DNA of 64,000 bases from Hydractinia symbiolongicarpus (taxonomy: Eukaryota > Cnidaria > Hydrozoa > Anthoathecata > Hydractiniidae), in the NCBI RefSeq assembly GCF_029227915.1, contig NC_079883.1, positions 1,674,001-1,738,000 on the forward strand, written 5' to 3'. Under the pieces are notes generated by a model. The model saw nothing but the letters and a program-made list of their open reading frames with translations, made no database searches and had not been told where the DNA came from. A program made the translations under genes and the position numbers. Of the stretch, positions 60,606-64,000 are shown one piece after another (the first letter of the stretch is position 1; each line of letters begins with the position of its first letter).

Positions 60606-60801
60606 GCCCGTATAGTCTACAAAGGAAGTACTCAGGCAGTAAACTGATTTCCTTAACGATTTTCCAAATTATTTCTGCACCACTAGAACGAAAGGAAGTT
60701 GTAGTTTTCAAAAATGTTTTCATTTTTAATAAGACGTTGAATGAAAGAAGTTTAATAGCCGGCAAACAAAAACCCGCCATTTTCCCTAAATACCGGACTC
60801 A
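60606..60801 (+). repeat. 196-bp monomer, 7-bp deletion after GTATAGTC (copy 1)
   Basis: GTATAGTCTACAAAGG replaces GTATAGTCAAAAGTATACAA, a 7-bp loss. Counterparts lie at 61613-61808 and 63431-63626. Confidence 0.9.
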
Positions 60802-61612
60802 ACCCGTATAGTCAAAAGTATACAAGGGAAGTACTCAGGGAGTAAACTCATTTCCAGAACGATATTCTAAATTATTTTTTCACCATCAAAACGCATGAGA
60901 CATGTAGTTTTCAAAAATGTTTTCATTTTTGATGAGACGCTGAATGAAAGAAGTTTAATCGCCGGCAAACGAAAACCCGCGATTTTACCCTTAGCCCTGG
61001 ACTCGGCCCGTATAGTCAGAAGTATACAAAAGAAGGACTCAGGGAGTAAATTGATTTCCCGAACAATTTTTCAAATTATTTCTGCACCACTAGAACGAAA
61101 GAGACTTGTAGTTTTCGAAAATGTTTCTATTTTTGATGAGACGCTAAATAAAAAAAGTTTAATAGCCGGCAAACGAGACCGCGATTTTCCCTAAATCCCG
61201 GACTCGGCCTGTATAGTCAAAAGTATACGGAGGAAGTACTCAGGGAGTAAACTCATTTCCCGAACGATTTTTTAAATCATTTTTTCACCACTAAAACGCA
61301 AGAGACTTGTAGTTTTCAAAAGTGTTCACATTTTTGATGAGACGCTGAATGAAAGAGATTTAATTGCCGGCAAATCAAAACCCGCGATTTCCCGTAAATC
61401 ACGGACTTGGCCCGTATAGTCCAATGTATACAAAGAAAGTACCCTGTGAGTAAACTCATTTTCAGAACGATTTTTTAAATTACTTTTTCACCATTAAAAC
61501 GCATGCGACATGTAGTTTTCAAAAATGTTTTCATTTTTTATGAGATTCTGAATAAAAGAAGTTTAATCGCCGGCAAACGAAAACCCGCGATTTCCCCTAA
61601 ATCCCGGACTCG

Positions 61613-61808
61613 GCCCGTATAGTCTACAAAGGAAGTACTCAGGCAGTAAACTGATTTCCTTAACGATTTTCCAAATTATTTCTGCACCACTAGAACGAAA
61701 GGAAGTTGTAGTTTTCAAAAATGTTTTCATTTTTAATAAGACGTTGAATGAAAGAAGTTTAATAGCCGGCAAACAAAAACCCGCCATTTTCCCTAAATAC
61801 CGGACTCA
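61613..61808 (+). repeat. 196-bp monomer, 7-bp deletion after GTATAGTC (copy 2)
   Basis: Same 7-bp deletion exactly 1,007 bp after copy 1, inside the second copy of that duplication. Confidence 0.9.
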
Positions 61809-62107
61809 ACCCGTATAGTCAAAAGTATACAAGGGAAGTACTCAGGGAGTAAACTCATTTCCAGAACGATATTCTAAATTATTTTTTCACCATCAAAACG
61901 CATGAGACATGTAGTTTTCAAAAATGTTTTCATTTTTGATGAGACGCTGAATAAAAGAAGTTTAATCGCCGGCAAACGAAAACCCGCGATTTTACCCTTA
62001 GCCCTGGACTCGGCCCGTATAGTCAGAAGTATACAAAAGAAGGACTCAGGGAGTAAATTGATTTCCCGAACAATTTTTCAAATTATTTCTGCACCACTAG
62101 AACGAAA

Positions 62108-64000
62108 GAGACTTGTAGTTTTCAAAAATGTCTTCATTTTTGATTAGACGCTGAATAAAAGAAGTTTAATAGCCGGCAAACGAAAACCGCGATTTTCCCT
62201 AAATCCCGGACTCGGCCTGTATAGTCAAAAGTACACAGAGGTAGTACTCAGGGAGTAAACTCATTTCCCGAACGATTTTTTAAATCATTTTTTCACCACT
62301 AAAACGCAAGAGACTTGTAGTTTTCAAAAGTGTTCACATTTTTGATGAGACGGTGAATGAAAGAGATTTAATTGCCGGCAAATCAAAACCCGCGATTTCT
62401 CGTAAATCACGGTTTTGGCCCGTATAGTCCAATGTATACAAAGAAAGTACCCTGTGAGTAAACTCATTTTCAGAACGATTTTTTAAATTACTTTTTCACC
62501 ATTAAAACGCATGCGACATGTAGTTTTCAAAAATGTTTTCATTTTTTATGAGACGTTGAATAAAAGAAGTTTAATCGCCGGCAAACGAAAACCCGCGATT
62601 TTCCCTAAATCCCGGACTCGGCCCGTATAGTCAAAAGTATACAAAGGAAGTACTCAGGAAGTAAACTGATTTCCTTAACGATTTTTCAAATTATTTCTGC
62701 ACCACTAGAACGAAAGGAAGTTGTAGTTTTCAAAAATATTTTCATTTTTAATAAGACGTTGAATGAAAGAAGTTTAATAGCCGGCAAACGAAAACCCGCG
62801 ATTTTCCCTAAATCCCGGACTCGGCCCGTATAGTCAAAAGTATACAAGGGAAGTACTCAGGGAGTAAACTCATTTACAGAACGATTTTTCAAATTATTTC
62901 TGCACCACTAGAACGAATGATAGTTGTAGTTTTCGAAAATGTTTCTATTTTTGATGAGACGCTAAATAAAAAAAGTTTAATAGCCGGCAAACGAGACCGC
63001 GATTTTCCCTAAATCCCGGACTCGGCCTGTATAGTCAAAAGTATACGGAGGAAGTACTCAGGGAGTAAACTCATTTCCCGAACGATTTTTTAAATTATTT
63101 TTTCACCACTAAAACGCAAGAGACGTGTAGTTTTCAAAAGTGTTCACATTTTTGATGAGACGCTGAATGAAAGAGGTTTAATTGCCGGCAAACCAAAACC
63201 CGCGATTTTCCGTAAATCTCGGGCTTGGCCCGTATAGTCCAATGTATACAAAGAAAGTACCCTGTGAGTAAACGAATTTTCAGAACAATTTTTTAAATTA
63301 CTTTTTCACCATTAAAACGCATGTGACATGTAATTTTCAAAAATGTTTTCATTTTTTATGAGACGCTGAATAAAAGAAGTTTAATCGCCGGCAAACGAAA
63401 ACCCGCGATTTCCCCTAAATCCCGGACTCGGCCCGTATAGTCTACAAAGGAAGTACTCAGGCAGTACACTGATTTCCTTAACGATTTTCCAAATTATTTC
63501 TGCACCACTAGAACAAAAGGAAGTTGTAGTTTTCAAAAATGTTTTCATTTTTAATAAGGCGTTGAATGAAAGAAGTTTAATAGCCGGCAAACGAAAACCC
63601 GCGATTTTCCCTAAATCCCGGACTCAACCCGTATAGTCAAAAGTATACAAGGGAAGTACTCAGGGAGTAAACTCATTTACAGAACGATATTCTAAATTAT
63701 TTTTTCACCATCAAAACGCATGAGACATGTAGTTTTCAAAAATGTTTTCATTTTTGATGAGACGCTGAATAAAAGAAGTTTAATCGCCAGCAAACGAAAA
63801 CCCGCGATTTCCCCTAAACCCTGGACTCGGCCCGTATAGTCAGAAGTATACAAAGGAAGGACTCAGGGAGTAAATTGATTTCCCGAACGATTTTTCAAAT
63901 TATTTCTGCACCACTAGAACGAAAGAGACTTTTAGTTTTCAAAAATGTCTTCATTTTTGATTAGACGCTGAATAAAAGAAGTTTAATAGCCGGCAAACGA
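62108..64000 (+). repeat. Right-end satellite units, window-truncated
   Basis: Units here resemble the 60150-62107 block but in altered order, including GGCCTGTATAG, CGTGTAGTTTTC, CCATTAAAACGCATG and CTAAACCCTGG forms. The last unit is cut by the window end, so the array continues to the right. Confidence 0.85.
63431..63626 (+). repeat. 196-bp monomer, 7-bp deletion after GTATAGTC (copy 3)
   Basis: Same 7-bp deletion, 1,818 bp after copy 2, with the extra variants CAGTACACTG and CTAGAACAAAAGG. Confidence 0.9.

Larger units (their letters stand above)
60150..62107 (+). repeat. 1,007-bp tandem duplication (5 monomers)
   Basis: About 60150-61100 is repeated at 61157-62107. Shared rare variants are GGCAAACGAGAC (AAACGAG at 60164 and 61171), GGCCTGTATAG, CATTTTTTATGAG, the 7-bp deletion after GTATAGTC, CTTAACGATTTTCC, CTCAACCCGTATAG and TTTTACCCTTAGCCCTGG. 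AAACGAG also occurs at 62989, starting a third, partial copy. Confidence 0.9.
1..64000 (+). repeat. Satellite DNA array, ~203-bp monomer, head to tail
   Basis: The landmark GCCCGTATAGTC recurs at 15, 218, 421, 624 and 827, exactly 203 bp apart, and continues at about this spacing to the end. All units read in the same direction and I saw no inverted unit and no non-repeat insert. Most units are 203 bp; many A' units are 202 bp because AAAAAAG replaces AAAGAAAG. A representative unit (type A consensus) has 76 G+C in 203 bases. Most units carry GCCGGC once, so a digest at that site should give a 203-bp ladder. The array probably extends beyond both window ends. Function is not shown by sequence; (peri)centromeric or other heterochromatin is the usual setting for such arrays. 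Confidence 0.98.

Noticed and set aside
60895-61194. A 99-codon plus-strand frame on the right
   Set aside because: It spans one and a half satellite units with no features beyond those of the repeat, and the 1,007-bp copy at 61902 is interrupted earlier.
1-64000. CRISPR array
   Set aside because: There are no short identical repeats separated by unique spacers. The whole 203-bp unit is repeated and no cas-like gene is present.
1-64000. Transposon, terminal repeats or integrated virus
   Set aside because: No long reading frame, no terminal inverted or long terminal repeats, no target-site duplications; every stretch fits the satellite monomer. The central 9-bp inverted repeat is internal to each unit and not a transposon end.
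1-64000. Ribosomal RNA, tRNA, histone or other tandem gene cluster
   Set aside because: The unit is too short for these and shows no tRNA cloverleaf boxes or rRNA-like sequence.
1-64000. Telomeric repeats
   Set aside because: No short telomere-type motif is repeated in tandem anywhere in the window.
1-64000. Naming the host species or clade
   Set aside because: No unique gene or known satellite name is recognisable. Base composition, CpG content and monomer length fit many plants and invertebrates.

Overview
The whole 64,000-base window is one uninterrupted satellite DNA array. A monomer of about 203 bp (202-203 in most copies, near 37% G+C in a representative unit counted by hand) repeats head to tail in one orientation from the first base to the last, giving roughly 316 copies. 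I found no protein-coding gene, tRNA, rRNA, transposon, CRISPR array or unique sequence. Arrays of this kind belong to eukaryotic nuclear genomes, usually (peri)centromeric, subtelomeric or other heterochromatin. The sequence does not let me name the organism, and no unique flank shows where on a chromosome the array lies.

Monomers fall into two main groups. Type A (for example 218-420) has TATATAAA near its start, CTGATTTCCC and CACTAGAACG. Type B (for example 15-217 and 421-623) has GTATAC in place of the TATA motif, CTCATTTCC and a CATGAGAC block preceded by AAAACG. A derived A' form (GTAGCC, CTAATTTCC, CACTACTAG) is expanded into long runs on the left. In many places A and B alternate, so the underlying unit is partly a 406-bp dimer.

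Layout: 1-27.5 kb is built from blocks headed by B-A-B and followed by A' runs, with nine copies of a GACTAAAG-marked B unit. 27.5-36 kb is a mosaic with 12-bp-deleted monomers and 3,019-bp and 1,003-bp repeats. 32.9 kb onward adds a new B subfamily marked CCCTGTGAG. 40-54 kb is a higher-order region with twelve copies of a unit marked GTATCGTT, spaced 3 to 9 monomers apart. 54-64 kb is more heterogeneous. Near-identical segmental repeats with offsets of 406, 609, 812, 1003, 1007, 1015, 1217, 1416, 1420, 1588, 1823, 1825, 2433, 2435, 2633 and 3019 bp are all near whole numbers of monomers, as expected from unequal exchange.

Inside the monomer the most notable elements are a 9-bp perfect inverted repeat with a 4-base loop, whose commonest variants keep pairing through G-U wobble on the plus-strand RNA; a second short dyad at the CGGGC/GCCCG junction; a TATA-box match plus an AATAAA signal in A units; a near miss to the CENP-B box; and a high CpG content. 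The many short open frames on both strands are by-products of the repeat: each is about one monomer long and none reads on, because 203 is not a multiple of 3.
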